A DNA stretch of 50,635 bases from Planctomycetota bacterium (lineage in GTDB: Bacteria; Planctomycetota; JACOTG01): assembly GCA_016178505.1 (NCBI GenBank), contig JACOTG010000037.1, positions 1 to 50,635 of the forward strand, given 5' to 3'. The position numbers and the translations under genes are program-made. The notes below the pieces were generated by a model that made no database searches, was not told the origin of the DNA, and was given only the letters and a program-made list of their open reading frames with translations. How positions within the stretch are numbered: the first letter of the stretch is position 1; each line of letters opens with the position of its first letter. This document shows, in pieces, positions 1-9,100 of the stretch.

Positions 1-3
1 CGA

Positions 4-468
4 ATGCGAACCGTCCTCGCCTTGCTCTCGGTCGTTGCCCTATGCGTCGCCTGCAGCGCAATGGGATCTCACAGCGACGACGCGAGCGCCCACCGTGCGC
101 ACGAAGCTTACGTCACGGCCATCAACTCGAACGACCTCGACGCGATCCTCGGCATGTTCACCGACGACGTCGTGCTCCTGTCGCCGGGCGAACCGCCGAT
201 CGTGGGCAAGGCGGCGGTTCGCCCGTGGGTGGATGGGTACCTCAAGGCGTTCAAGACGCACTGGGACAAGACCATCTCCGAGTTCGTCGTCAACGGTGAC
301 TGGGCGTTCGAGCGCTATGCGTGGAAATCGACCGATACGCCGCGCGGCGGCGGCGACGTCGTCCGTGACACGGGCTGGGGCCTCCTGATCTACCACCACG
401 ACGCGGACGGCAAGTGGCACGTCGCCCGCGACGCCTGGGGCACCGACCACACGCCGTCAGCGAAGTAG
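4..468 (+). CDS. SnoaL-like / DUF4440 (NTF2 fold) exported protein
   Basis: A 154-residue protein. It begins with a hydrophobic signal sequence and a cysteine cluster (LCVAC, residues 13-17) that could be a loose lipobox. The mature part has the pattern of SnoaL/DUF4440 cone-shaped proteins: an AHEAYVTAINSNDLDAI helix, FTDDVVLLSPGEPPIVGKAAV, and a beta-rich C-terminal half with alternating aromatic residues. Family members are small ligand-binding or isomerase-like proteins, and the substrate cannot be told here. The gene starts 4 nt from the window edge, so its upstream context is unseen, but the signal sequence supports this start. The lipoprotein call is an inference because the residues before the cysteine are not the usual L-A-G/A. 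Confidence 0.75.
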   Translation: MRTVLALLSVVALCVACSAMGSHSDDASAHRAHEAYVTAINSNDLDAILGMFTDDVVLLSPGEPPIVGKAAVRPWVDGYLKAFKTHWDKTISEFVVNGDWAFERYAWKSTDTPRGGGDVVRDTGWGLLIYHHDADGKWHVARDAWGTDHTPSAK

Positions 469-536
469 CTATCGATAGACTGGAAGGCGTCGAGAGCGCT
501 TCGCGGCGCCACTATTGGGAAGCGTTGGGGTGCGAG

Positions 537-1082
537 ATGCCAATCGCAGACGTAACGCGGCTAACGCCAATACCAGATCTCCGCGAGAGCTATCGCACTC
601 TCGGCTTCTCGGGCCTTTCGGAGTTGGTCACGGCGGGTGAACCGATCTTCGTGACGGATCCGATCTACCTCGCGGACGTCTACAACCCGAATGACGACGC
701 GAACGCGACGTACTTACGCCAGAGGGCCGTGATCGTGTCGGACTTCGGCGGCGATACGGCTGTGCCCGTTTGGTGGGAGCCGCCGTTCCTCGTCATACCG
801 ACGTCGTGGTACGACGAACAGCACATGCCTGCAGGCGCGACGGAAATTGCCGAGCACGTCTGCTGTGATTCCGCTTCATTCGCGTTCATCGGGTTGAATG
901 ACGACGTGCCGCGAGGCTTGCGCGCGATGATCGACGAAGTGGAGCGCAAGAAGAGCGGCGCCAGATTGAAGCTGCCCGCGGGGACGTACCGATTTCACCT
1001 GGAGCAGTTCACGCCGACGGACGAGCACAAGCAGTGGCCGCACTTGCACCGAAACGTCGTCGCACGATGGACGAGTGGTTAG
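537..1082 (+). CDS. hypothetical protein
   Basis: A 181-residue protein that I do not recognise. The frame is open further upstream (from 414) but there it overlaps the preceding gene and reads as arginine-rich shadow sequence. The ATG at 537 (MPIADVTRLTPIPDLRESY) is therefore the likely start. The composition is that of a soluble cytoplasmic protein, with no signal peptide or membrane segment. It has tryptophan/proline-rich strands (VPVWWEPPFLVIPTSWYDE) and a charged helix (MIDEVERKKSG). Its neighbours give no functional hint. The frame is supported by normal codon use and balanced amino-acid composition. Confidence 0.6.
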   Translation: MPIADVTRLTPIPDLRESYRTLGFSGLSELVTAGEPIFVTDPIYLADVYNPNDDANATYLRQRAVIVSDFGGDTAVPVWWEPPFLVIPTSWYDEQHMPAGATEIAEHVCCDSASFAFIGLNDDVPRGLRAMIDEVERKKSGARLKLPAGTYRFHLEQFTPTDEHKQWPHLHRNVVARWTSG

Positions 1083-1143
1083 GATGCTCGTCGTTCCAAC
1101 GACGCGAGGCCGCTCGTTCGTCCATTGAACTGTCTCCGGTCAG

Positions 1144-1599
1144 GTGAGATGGCCAATGTTTCCGACTTCCATAGAGGGCGAATTGAAGCCCGAGGATGCA
1201 GTCCCAGCGGGAACTGACGTAATCCTGAAACGAATCGAGCGTGCGTTGTTGGACGCACGAGCCATCGACATCCGGCGCTCGGACGACGCGGTGAGCTTTC
1301 GCGGCGGCCTCTTTCGATCGGTCACGAATTGGAATGTGCTCGTTCCCGTGGACTCAGGCCGGATCGAGGTCGTCGCGGGGCCGAGCATGCGCGTGCGGTA
1401 CTACTTTTCCTGCAGCAAACTTCTCGTGACCACCACACTCGGAGCGGTTCTGCTGGTCGTTCTTTCGTCCGTGCAAGCGGGCCGAGTTCGACTGTTCGCG
1501 CCCTTGCTCGTGACCATGGGGCTATTCGGAGGGAACTACGTGATCGCATCGCATCGGCTGCCTCGTTTCGTACGTCGGGCGGTCGGTGCGGCCGAGTGA
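1144..1599 (+). CDS. small membrane protein, hypothetical
   Basis: A 151-residue protein. The N-terminal ~85 residues are soluble and mixed alpha/beta. Two hydrophobic segments follow, near residues 93-112 (LLVTTTLGAVLLVVLSSVQA) and 117-133 (LFAPLLVTMGLFGGNYV), and a basic tail ends the protein. It starts at GTG 1144, or possibly at ATG 1156; neither has a convincing Shine-Dalgarno sequence. The layout suggests a cytoplasmic N-terminal domain anchored by a C-terminal hairpin. No family is recognised. Confidence 0.5.
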   Translation: MRWPMFPTSIEGELKPEDAVPAGTDVILKRIERALLDARAIDIRRSDDAVSFRGGLFRSVTNWNVLVPVDSGRIEVVAGPSMRVRYYFSCSKLLVTTTLGAVLLVVLSSVQAGRVRLFAPLLVTMGLFGGNYVIASHRLPRFVRRAVGAAE

Positions 1600-1611
1600 T
1601 CGCGCTCGGCT

Positions 1612-1724
1612 ATCCGGTGCTTCAACGAGATGTGTCGGCGATCGTCACAGACTCGATGGCATTCGGCGCGAGCAACGTCCTGCACTTCAGCGTCACGAAC
1701 GCGATCACGGTCCAGATTTACTGA
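1612..1724 (+). pseudogene. remnant 3' end of a secreted protein with the shared C-terminal domain
   Basis: The last ~37 codons before the TGA at 1722 read VLQRDVS...DSMAFGASNVLHFSVTNAITVQIY. They resemble the extreme C-termini of the FG-GAP proteins ending at 17055 (LQGVLSDNG...ASVTNAVTLIVR) and 45599 (LQGVLEDAG...FSVTNATILRVD) and of the subtilase at 6139 (LQGILLDN...SVTN). No matching start, signal sequence or upstream domain is present, and the frame upstream is shadow sequence of the 1144-1599 gene. I read this as a decayed gene end. The similarity is short, so this is tentative. Confidence 0.4.
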
Positions 1725-1765
1725 CGCGACGCGGCGTCGAGTCAACTGCATCTTCACACCATGGA

Positions 1766-3022
1766 TCACGGCACGCGCGCGTGCTGAATTTCCTCCATCC
1801 AACTTTCCTTGCCGTCCTGGTACCAGGTCCATTGTGCGGAGAAGTGGTCGGCGTCCGCGAAGCGGAAGATCACTTTGTCCATGTGGCCGCGGTCGTGCGA
1901 GGGGAGGTTCGTGCCGTCGAGGTACGTGAACGTGATCGTCTTGCCGTCGTCGTCGAACGCGGTCGCGACGAGGCGCGGCTGGTTCTGCGCGACGCAGTAG
2001 TGCGTGAGCATCAGCCGTTCGCCGTCCATGTGAAGCGCGCTCAGCATCGTCTCGCCGGGATGCGCACCCTTCGACGTCTCCACGACGACGGAGCCGCCCG
2101 CGATCGTCTCGTACGTGATCTTCTCCTCCCAGCCCTTCGTGCTCTTGCCGTCCCACGTGCCTTGCAGCGCGCGCAGACGCTCGAACGCGAGCCACGCCTT
2201 CGAGTGCTCGACGAACGCGATCGACACGCCGAGCGGCCCCGCGAACGCGACTTCCGGTCCGGCGGGCCCAGGCCGCGTGGCGTCGCTCGCGACCGCGATG
2301 CCGGCGTTCCGCGTCGCGGCGACGGCTTGCTTCGCGTCGCTCGTCCGCAGGAGAAGCGTGCCGTGTCGCTTGCCCGGCGTCGCGCTCGCCGTCGCGCGCG
2401 CATGCAGCACGATCGCGACGGCGCCGTCGCGTTCGAGCGGCAGCGACTCGGGCAAGTAGTCGCGGCTGAAGACGCGGAAGCCGAGCTTCGCGAAGAACGG
2501 TTCGGACTCCGGGAACGACTTCACGGTGACACTCACGTTGAACACCACGGGAGCGCCGCGAAACGGTTCGCCGCCGTCGATCGCGACGAGGTTCGCGGGG
2601 TTACCCCACGGATCGGTGATGGCGAGCGACCGACCGATCGCAAACTTCTTCGGCTCGGCGGCGACGACGAATCCACCCGCGGCCGTGACCGCGCGCGCGG
2701 CAGCGTCGAGATCGGCGACGCGATAGTTGAGGTAGACGCGCGCGGCCCCGTCGACGTCGGCCGCGACGTCGGACTTCCGCAGCACGAGGTGCACCGCGCC
2801 GTTTCGCAGCACGGCCCCGCTTTCGGCCGAGTACGCGGTCTCCACTTCGCAGCCGAGCGCGCTCGAGTAGAAGCGACTCGCGGCGTCGACGTCCGACACG
2901 GGAAGCTCGATGCCCCACACGTCGGGCGCAGCGCCAGCGGAGTCGCATGCGAGCGAGACGATCGATCCCACGAGGAACGTCCGCCACACGCCAGGGAGGA
3001 ATCGCAGAATGTCGAAGTGCAT
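1766..3022 (-). CDS. exported VOC (glyoxalase) two-domain protein with C-terminal DUF1579-like domain
   Basis: A 418-residue protein. Residues ~1-32 look like a signal sequence (FLPGVWRTFLVGSIVSLACDSAGA). Two tandem vicinal-oxygen-chelate modules follow: about 36-140 (VWGIELPVSDVDAASRFYS, ITDPWGNPANLVAIDGG) and about 145-285 (VSVTVKSFPESEPFFAKLGF, FAGPLGVSIAFVEH). A C-terminal ~120-residue beta-rich domain (LRALQGTWDGKSTKGWEEK to the end) resembles the DUF1579 / heme-binding-like fold. VOC proteins are metal-dependent isomerases, dioxygenases or resistance proteins; no substrate is evident. The start was moved inside a longer open frame to the ATG before the signal sequence. It lies 37 nt downstream of the anti-sigma gene on the same strand and is probably co-transcribed with the ECF pair. 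Confidence 0.75.
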   Translation of the reverse strand: MHFDILRFLPGVWRTFLVGSIVSLACDSAGAAPDVWGIELPVSDVDAASRFYSSALGCEVETAYSAESGAVLRNGAVHLVLRKSDVAADVDGAARVYLNYRVADLDAAARAVTAAGGFVVAAEPKKFAIGRSLAITDPWGNPANLVAIDGGEPFRGAPVVFNVSVTVKSFPESEPFFAKLGFRVFSRDYLPESLPLERDGAVAIVLHARATASATPGKRHGTLLLRTSDAKQAVAATRNAGIAVASDATRPGPAGPEVAFAGPLGVSIAFVEHSKAWLAFERLRALQGTWDGKSTKGWEEKITYETIAGGSVVVETSKGAHPGETMLSALHMDGERLMLTHYCVAQNQPRLVATAFDDDGKTITFTYLDGTNLPSHDRGHMDKVIFRFADADHFSAQWTWYQDGKESWMEEIQHARVP

Positions 3023-3059
3023 GGTGGCTCTCCAATTCTCAAGAAGGAGTGAGGGACGC

Positions 3060-3743
3060 TCAGTTCTGTTGAATGCGCCGAAGCTCGATCCATCCGCCGT
3101 TCGAAAGGTGCGGGCAGCCGCGCGCGAGCAAGACGGCCTCGGCGTCGCTCGGCGCGCGAACGATGAAGAAGCCGCCGACCTTGTCGCCGCTGGGCGCGTG
3201 CTCGACGCGCATCGGCTCGGCATCGAGATGAAGCGACCAGCCGAGGTCCGCGGCCAGCTCCTCGCCCGCGTCGAGCCGGCCATCGCGTGCGAGCGATCGC
3301 GCCCACGCCGCGTAGCGCTCGACGACGGCGCGATGCGCCTCGGGGCTCTCGGGCTCGCCGCGCTCCGCGGGCTCGTGGAGCAGCAAGAGGTAGCGCGGCG
3401 ACGACGCGACTTGCTCGGTGCGTCGCGGCGCGAGCCACACCCAAGAGACGATCGCGATCACAGCCGCCGCGGCGGCGAGCGCGACGAGGACGTAAGGTCC
3501 GCGGCGCGAGGTCCCGCGAACGCCGATCTCGGAGGCGACGCGCGGCCAACCATCGTGCGAGGGCTCGGGCGGGTTCGCGCCGATTTCCTTCGCGCGTCGC
3601 ACGACGGCGCGCAGCTCCTCGAGGACGGCGCGGCACGACGCGCACTGCGCGAGGTGCGCGTCGATCTCGCGGCGCTCGTTCGGCGAGACGTCGCCGTCGA
3701 GATAGTCCGACAGTCGATCGGTGAAGCGATCACTTGCGGCCAT
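3060..3743 (-). CDS. membrane anti-sigma factor fused to a YCII (DGPF)-like domain
   Basis: A 227-residue protein with three parts. Residues 1-45 form a zinc-binding anti-sigma domain with the HxxxCxxC motif (H30, C34, C37; AHLAQCASCRAVLEEL). Residues ~82-105 are one transmembrane helix. Residues ~116-227 resemble the YCII/DGPF family: RYLLLLHEPAERG, YAAWARSLARDGRLDAGEEL, VGGFFIVRAPSDAEAVLLAR, GCPHLSNGGWIELRRI. The first domain should bind the ECF factor in the cytoplasm, and the YCII part would sit outside the membrane as a candidate sensor. The ATG at 3743 is preceded by GGAG at 7 nt and overlaps the sigma gene by 14 nt, suggesting translational coupling. The domain calls are from motif reading. 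The fusion is unusual, because YCII proteins normally stand alone in the cytoplasm. Confidence 0.85.
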   Translation of the reverse strand: MAASDRFTDRLSDYLDGDVSPNERREIDAHLAQCASCRAVLEELRAVVRRAKEIGANPPEPSHDGWPRVASEIGVRGTSRRGPYVLVALAAAAAVIAIVSWVWLAPRRTEQVASSPRYLLLLHEPAERGEPESPEAHRAVVERYAAWARSLARDGRLDAGEELAADLGWSLHLDAEPMRVEHAPSGDKVGGFFIVRAPSDAEAVLLARGCPHLSNGGWIELRRIQQN

Positions 3744-4320
3744 GGTCGATCTCCGTGAGCGAGCGACGCAGCAGCATGCGTGCTCGATGAAGCTGCGACT
3801 TCGACGTGCCCACCGAGACGTCGAGGAGCACGGCGATCTCCTCGTGGCGGTGGCCTTCGACGTCGTGGAGCACGAACACCTGTCGGGCGCCGTTCGGAAG
3901 CCGCGAGATCGCCGAGTCGAGATCGATGCGATCGTCGTTTCGTGAGTCGGCGGCTACCGCGGCGAGGTGCTCGTCGACGGCCCGCGCTTCGGCAGGCACC
4001 GCGCGTCGCCGCCGATCGCGATCGAGCACCACGTTGAGCGCAAGGCGATGCAGCCACGTCGTGAACGCGGACTCGCCGCGATACGTCGACAGCTTCTTCC
4101 ACGTGCGCACGAAGACCTCCTGCGTCGCCTCGTCGGCGTCCGCGTCGCCGAGGATCCGCCTCGCGAGCGCATGCACGCGCGGAGCGGTGGCGCGGTACAC
4201 GCGCTCGAACGCGCGCGCGTCGCCGCGAGCGGCAAGCGCGACGTCGGCTTCGATGTCAGCCACTCGGTTCATTCGCACCATCGAACGACTCACATGAGGC
4301 GCACGCTCGGGCTCGAACAT
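3730..4320 (-). CDS. ECF-type RNA polymerase sigma factor
   Basis: A 196-residue sigma-70 family protein of ECF type, with regions 2 and 4 only. Region 2 includes DADEATQEVFVRTWKKLSTY and FTTWLHRLALNVVLDRDRRR. Region 4 includes LDSAISRLPNGARQVFVLHD, EEIAVLLDVSVGTSKSQLHR and ARMLLRRSL. It should direct RNA polymerase to a small regulon and be held inactive by the overlapping anti-sigma factor. The start at 4320 has a GGCGGGG stretch upstream; the ATG at 4272 (MNRVADIEADVALAARGD) is an alternative. A 12-bp direct repeat (CATTCGCACCAT on the plus strand) lies at 4270-4281 and 4334-4345, around the start. The set of ECF, DGPF-like and VOC genes recalls ECF groups that co-occur with DGPF or VOC genes. 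Confidence 0.9.
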   Translation of the reverse strand: MFEPERAPHVSRSMVRMNRVADIEADVALAARGDARAFERVYRATAPRVHALARRILGDADADEATQEVFVRTWKKLSTYRGESAFTTWLHRLALNVVLDRDRRRRAVPAEARAVDEHLAAVAADSRNDDRIDLDSAISRLPNGARQVFVLHDVEGHRHEEIAVLLDVSVGTSKSQLHRARMLLRRSLTEIDHGRK

Positions 4321-4384
4321 CCGCGCCCCGCCACATTCGCACCATTGGACGTCGAAACCGAAGCGCAGGGTTGGAACGGGGGAG

Positions 4385-6013
4385 CTACTCGACTTGGAGC
4401 AGGCTGTTCCATCGCCCCGCGCCGTCGGGGACGCGCGCGGGGTTGGCGGGGTCGGTGAGCCACTGGATCCCGTCGATGAGGAATCGATAGGCGTACTCTC
4501 CCGCGGCGGGACGGCGCAGCAGCGCTTGCCACAATCCCGGCTCGACTTCTTCGGCGACGAGCCCGGGCGCCTTCCAATCGTTCCAGCTCCCGAGCACCTG
4601 CACTTGGTGCGCGCGATGGTCGTGCAGATAGAAGGTGACGTGCGCCGGCGTGACGAGCGGCGATCGCGTGAAGTCGGCTTTGCGCGAATGGCGATCGGCG
4701 AGCGCGAGGGTGACGGCCTTGCCCGCGTCCACGGCGCCGGCGCCTTGCCTCTCGACGGATGCGCCCGTAACCGGATGGGCGCCGGCGACGAGCAGCTCGC
4801 GAATGCGACGCGGCCCGAGGCTCGGGTTCGCCTGGATCATGCACGCGACGACGCTCGACACGAGCGGCGCGGCGAAGCTCGTCCCCTCGACGTGCTGATA
4901 ATGAGGAGTGACGAGCTTCAGTTCGGCGATGCGCGAATCGATCGGCGCGGGCGCCCGCGCGTCGGCGGCGTCTCGCTTCGCGCGACGCGCGAATAGATCG
5001 GCGGCCTCCTTCGCCACGGGGGTTCCCGGCAGGACCGGCGCGACGACCCACAGGCTCGGCGCGACCAGCTCGGGCTTCAGCGCGCCCTCGACGGTTTCGC
5101 CGTAGTTGCTGTGCCACACTTCGCGCTCCGCGTGATCGAACGTGTTCTTGTCGTCGAGCCCGCCGACCGTGATCGCGAACGGCGACGTCGCCGGCGGGAG
5201 CAGTCGTCGCTCGCCCGCGTTGCCCGCGGCGACGACGACGACGATCCCTTTTTCGACGAGCCGTCGCACGGCTTCGTCGACCGCGTTGCCGCGCAGGGTC
5301 GCGACGGGATCGCCGCCGAGCGACAAGCTGACGATGCGCACGCCGAGCAACGGGCCGTGATGCAAGAGCCACTCGAGCGCCCTCACGATCGTCGCGTTCG
5401 GGACGCGGCCCTTCGAGTTCATCGCCTGCACGAGCACGAGGTCGGCGTTGCTCGCCAGCCCGCGATAGAGGCCGTGGCTGAGCGCCCCGTCGCCCGAGGC
5501 CGCGACGCTCGTCATGAGGCCGTGCCACTGAACGTCCGCAGCGTGATCCCAGCCGGGCCACCGCGGAGTCTCGTCGTTCTCGAATCGCCGCGTGCGAAGG
5601 CGTCGACCGCTGACGTCGACCCACGCGCGAATGCGGTTTCGCGACTCGACGAGGTCGGGGTGCGGATAGAACGCGGAATCGACGAGCGCGATCGTGACGC
5701 CGGCGCCGTTGTAGCGCGGGTCGGCATGGAGCCGGAGCGGCGTGGGAAGCGCGCCGAATGCCGCTTCGGGATCGATCGGCCACACGGACTGGATGCCTTG
5801 GTGCAGCGCCGCCTCGCCGCGCTCGAGCAACGCCTCGAGGAGGATCTGCTGCACGCACGCCGGGCACGCGCCGTCGCCTCGGCGCCACCGCGGATTCTGC
5901 CTGGAGAATCGCTCGATGACCTCGGATGGATGCCATGCGGCTTCTGCGAGCGTGCTCGCCGAGGTCTCTTTGCCGCACAGTGAGCACGGCTTCGTCGAAG
6001 GCGCTTCGCTCAA
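4385..6013 (-). CDS. cytoplasmic subtilisin-like protease (S8) with zinc ribbon and CBM48-like domain
   Basis: A 542-residue protein. The catalytic triad is visible: D112 (VTIALVDSAFYPHPDL), H164 (VQWHGLMTSV) and S379 (EGTSFAAPLVSS), with oxyanion N265 (AAGNAGERR). The N-terminus has four cysteines in two CxxC pairs (C10, C13, C50, C53), probably a zinc ribbon. No signal peptide is present, so it is likely intracellular. The last ~85 residues (VTFYLHDHRAHQVQVLGSWN, WQALLRRPAAGEYAYRFLID, WLTDPANP) match the CBM48/AMPK-type glycan-binding fold. The best start is the TTG at 6013, preceded by GGGGG at about 7 nt; the reading frame stays open far upstream, but only as the shadow of the next protease. 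Substrate and partners are unknown. Confidence 0.85.
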   Translation of the reverse strand: MSEAPSTKPCSLCGKETSASTLAEAAWHPSEVIERFSRQNPRWRRGDGACPACVQQILLEALLERGEAALHQGIQSVWPIDPEAAFGALPTPLRLHADPRYNGAGVTIALVDSAFYPHPDLVESRNRIRAWVDVSGRRLRTRRFENDETPRWPGWDHAADVQWHGLMTSVAASGDGALSHGLYRGLASNADLVLVQAMNSKGRVPNATIVRALEWLLHHGPLLGVRIVSLSLGGDPVATLRGNAVDEAVRRLVEKGIVVVVAAGNAGERRLLPPATSPFAITVGGLDDKNTFDHAEREVWHSNYGETVEGALKPELVAPSLWVVAPVLPGTPVAKEAADLFARRAKRDAADARAPAPIDSRIAELKLVTPHYQHVEGTSFAAPLVSSVVACMIQANPSLGPRRIRELLVAGAHPVTGASVERQGAGAVDAGKAVTLALADRHSRKADFTRSPLVTPAHVTFYLHDHRAHQVQVLGSWNDWKAPGLVAEEVEPGLWQALLRRPAAGEYAYRFLIDGIQWLTDPANPARVPDGAGRWNSLLQVE

Positions 6014-6138
6014 GATGCCCGAACCCCCGCTCTGTTGCTGTCGTCTGCGGCACGCGATCCCACGCGCGCCGGATTCCGAGAGCGCGGAATCTACAGGATC
6101 GCGGTCCGTCCGGCGACCGCTCTGTTGGCGTCGCGGTG

Positions 6139-9100
6139 TCAGTGCACGTCGACGTCGATGCCGTTCGTCACGCTCGCGGGGCGCGATCCGGCGCTCGCGT
6201 TGTCGAGGAGGATCCCCTGCAGCGTGAAGCGAATTGCGTGCGTCAGGCCGCCGGGTCGGTTCACGACCGTCGTCGGTGCGGCGTGGCTCGGGTACGTCGG
6301 CGAGCCGAGCTGCGCCGTGTGACCAATGTTGTTGAAGACGATCGCCGGCTGCGGCGAGCCCGGCGTCAGCGGCGTCGGCAGCCCGGTGCACCCGATGCCG
6401 AACGGTTGCACGCGAACGGTTGCGGGCGTCGGGTGCGCGAGCCAAACGTACAAGACGAAGGGCGACGTCGCGCGCGACGGCGACGAGACCATCGTCAGCA
6501 TGAACGGATCGCCGATCGGCAGCGTCACGCGCCGATGCGCCGCGTCCCCGACGCCGCCGTTCACGAAGAGCACGTTGGTGACGGGGCCGGCCGCGGCGTT
6601 CACCGTGCCCCAGAGGCACGTCGCGTCGGGGCCGAGATACTCGAAGCTCGCCGCGAGCGTCGCGGAGCCGTGGCCGTTCGTCACCGTGACGTCCGCGAGT
6701 CCGGCGGTTCCGGCGTCCGTCGTCGCCGTGATCGTCGTTGCGTCGACGACGTGGAACGACGCCGCGTTCGCGCCGCCGATCGTCACCGCCGTGTCGCCGT
6801 CGTTCGTGAAGCCGCCGCCCGTGATCGTGACGGCGGTGCCGCCGCCGTCGGATCCGAACGCGGGGCTCACGTCGGCGAGCGACACGGGATCGAAGTAGTC
6901 GAAGCTCGCGGCGAGCGTGTCCGTGCCGAACGAGTTCGCGACCGCGACGTCGACGAGGCCCGCGGCGTGCGCTTCCGTGATCGCCTCGATCGTCGTGTCG
7001 GAAAGAACGGTGACGGACGCCGCCGCGCCGCCGCCGATCGTCACCGTCGTGTCGGGAGTCGCCGTGTAGCCCGTGCCCGTGATCGTGAGGGTCGTGCCTC
7101 CGGCGATCGGCCCTTCGCTGGGTGCGATCGAGAGGACGCGCACGGGCTCGCGGACGACGTAGCCGCCGCTCGCCGTCGCGTCGCTCGTCGTGAGGCCCGA
7201 CACAATCGCGTGAACGGCGACGTCGTGTGCGCCGACCGCGAGCGACGGCGGGTCGAGCGTGAGCGTCCATGTGCCGAGCCCCGAATCGTAAGTCGCATCG
7301 AGCACGGCGGCGCTGCTGCCGCCGATCGTCGCGACGAAGCTGGACGCTCCGAGGCCTGACGTCACGTCGACGCCCTCGACCGTCACGGTCGCGTGCGCGG
7401 CGAATGCGGCGGGCGTGACCTGCGTCACGGGGAAATCGCCCGCGTCGAGCGCCGTCGCGAGCACGGCCGCATGAGTCGCGTCGAGCACGTCGATGAACCC
7501 GTAGCCCGACGAGTCGTTCCACGTGCCGCCGGCATCGGCCGTGCGACGGACGAGGTCGCGCACGATCGCGGGATGTCCCTTGAGTGCGGGGAACGCGGAG
7601 AGGAGGAGCGCGCTCGATCCCGCCGCGGTCGGGCACGCCATGCTCGTGCCTTGGAGCGCGCAATAGTGTGCGGGCCCGTTGCAGTCGGTGACGCCGTCGT
7701 CGGCGATCCACAGCGACGAGGAGAACGGTCGGTCCGAGTCGAGCGCGGAGATGACGGCGGTGCCGGGCGCGGCGATCGTCGGCTTCTGGCCGTCGTCGCC
7801 GATTCGCGGGCCGCGGCTCGAGAAGCTCGCGACGCTGCCGAGTGTCTGCCCGAAGTTCTGCGTCGAGCCGCACCAGTTCGGGAACGCGTCGCGCGAGCAG
7901 TACGCCGCGACCGAGATGGCTTCGTCCGCGATCGACGGGATCACGACGGTGTAGCGCGGATCGGGCGACGCAAACGTCGCGCGATTCCCGAACGAGAAGA
8001 CGTGGAAGAACTGCGGCGTCGCCGAGTGATTCTCGACCTTGACGAAATAGGTCGACGGGCCCGAGATCGCGCCGCTCTTGTACGACTCGTCGCATTCGGT
8101 GCCGCGCGAGCTTTCGGCGTGCTCGGTGAGCACGATGTCGCTCGTGATCTCGACGTGCGCGGAATCGTAGTAGTGGAGATCGAGGTCGTTCGTTACGCCG
8201 ATGCCGTCCGACCAGATCAGCTCGAACATCAGCGTCGTCGACGCGATCGATCCCACGTCGACCTGGATGAAGCTCGTGAGGCCGCCTGCGGGCGCCGTGC
8301 CCGAGACGTGGATGCGCGAGCCGGCCGAGTTGCCCGCCGAGAAGAAGACGAGCGCGCCTTGCGAGAACGCGTAGTCTGCGGCCTGCTCGATTTCTTCCGA
8401 GCCGTCTTGGTAGAGGCCGAAGCCGCCGTACGACGCGGTGATCACGTCGGCTTGGTAGACGTCGACGGCCGCGCGCACGGCCGCGGCCATCGCCGCCTCC
8501 GTCGCGCTCGAGTCGCTGTCGTTGCCGATCTTGAGGAAGACGAGATCGGCGGCCGGCGCTTGCCCGCGGTAGAGGCCCGACGACGCGGTTCCGCGCCCGA
8601 GGACGCTGCCGGTGACGTGCGTGCCGTGGCCCGTGATGAGGCTTCGCACGTCGGGGTCGAGCGCGGGGAACGCCGAGTAGTCGACGGCGGCGATGGGCGT
8701 GGGGAAGTCGGGGTGAGCGAGGTCGAGGCTCGAGTCGAGGATCGCGATGCGGACGCCGGCGCCGTCGAAGCCGAGCGCTTGCAGTGCGCGCGCGTTCACG
8801 CCGAGCGGGCCGGAGCCGCCCGCGACGTCGTTGCGAAGCGGGACGAAGCGTCGCTCGCCCGAGCGGATCAGCGTCACCTCGGGAATCGCGGCGACGCTCT
8901 CGATCGCGTCCGCGGGAACGTCCGCGATGAGATAGCCGTCGGGATGATTGCCGACCGGCGGCACCCACGCTTCTTCGCCGAGGTCGGCGCCGAGTGCGCG
9001 AAGGCGCGCGAGCATGGGCGCGGTTGGCTGGCTTTGCATGTGGACGAACACGAGCTGTCGATCGGGACGCCTCGTTTGGTCGCCGACGAACGCGAATTGC

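Noticed and set aside
1586..3052. 488-codon plus-strand open frame over the VOC gene
   Set aside because: Arg-rich shadow of the minus-strand VOC protein, which has two clear domains.
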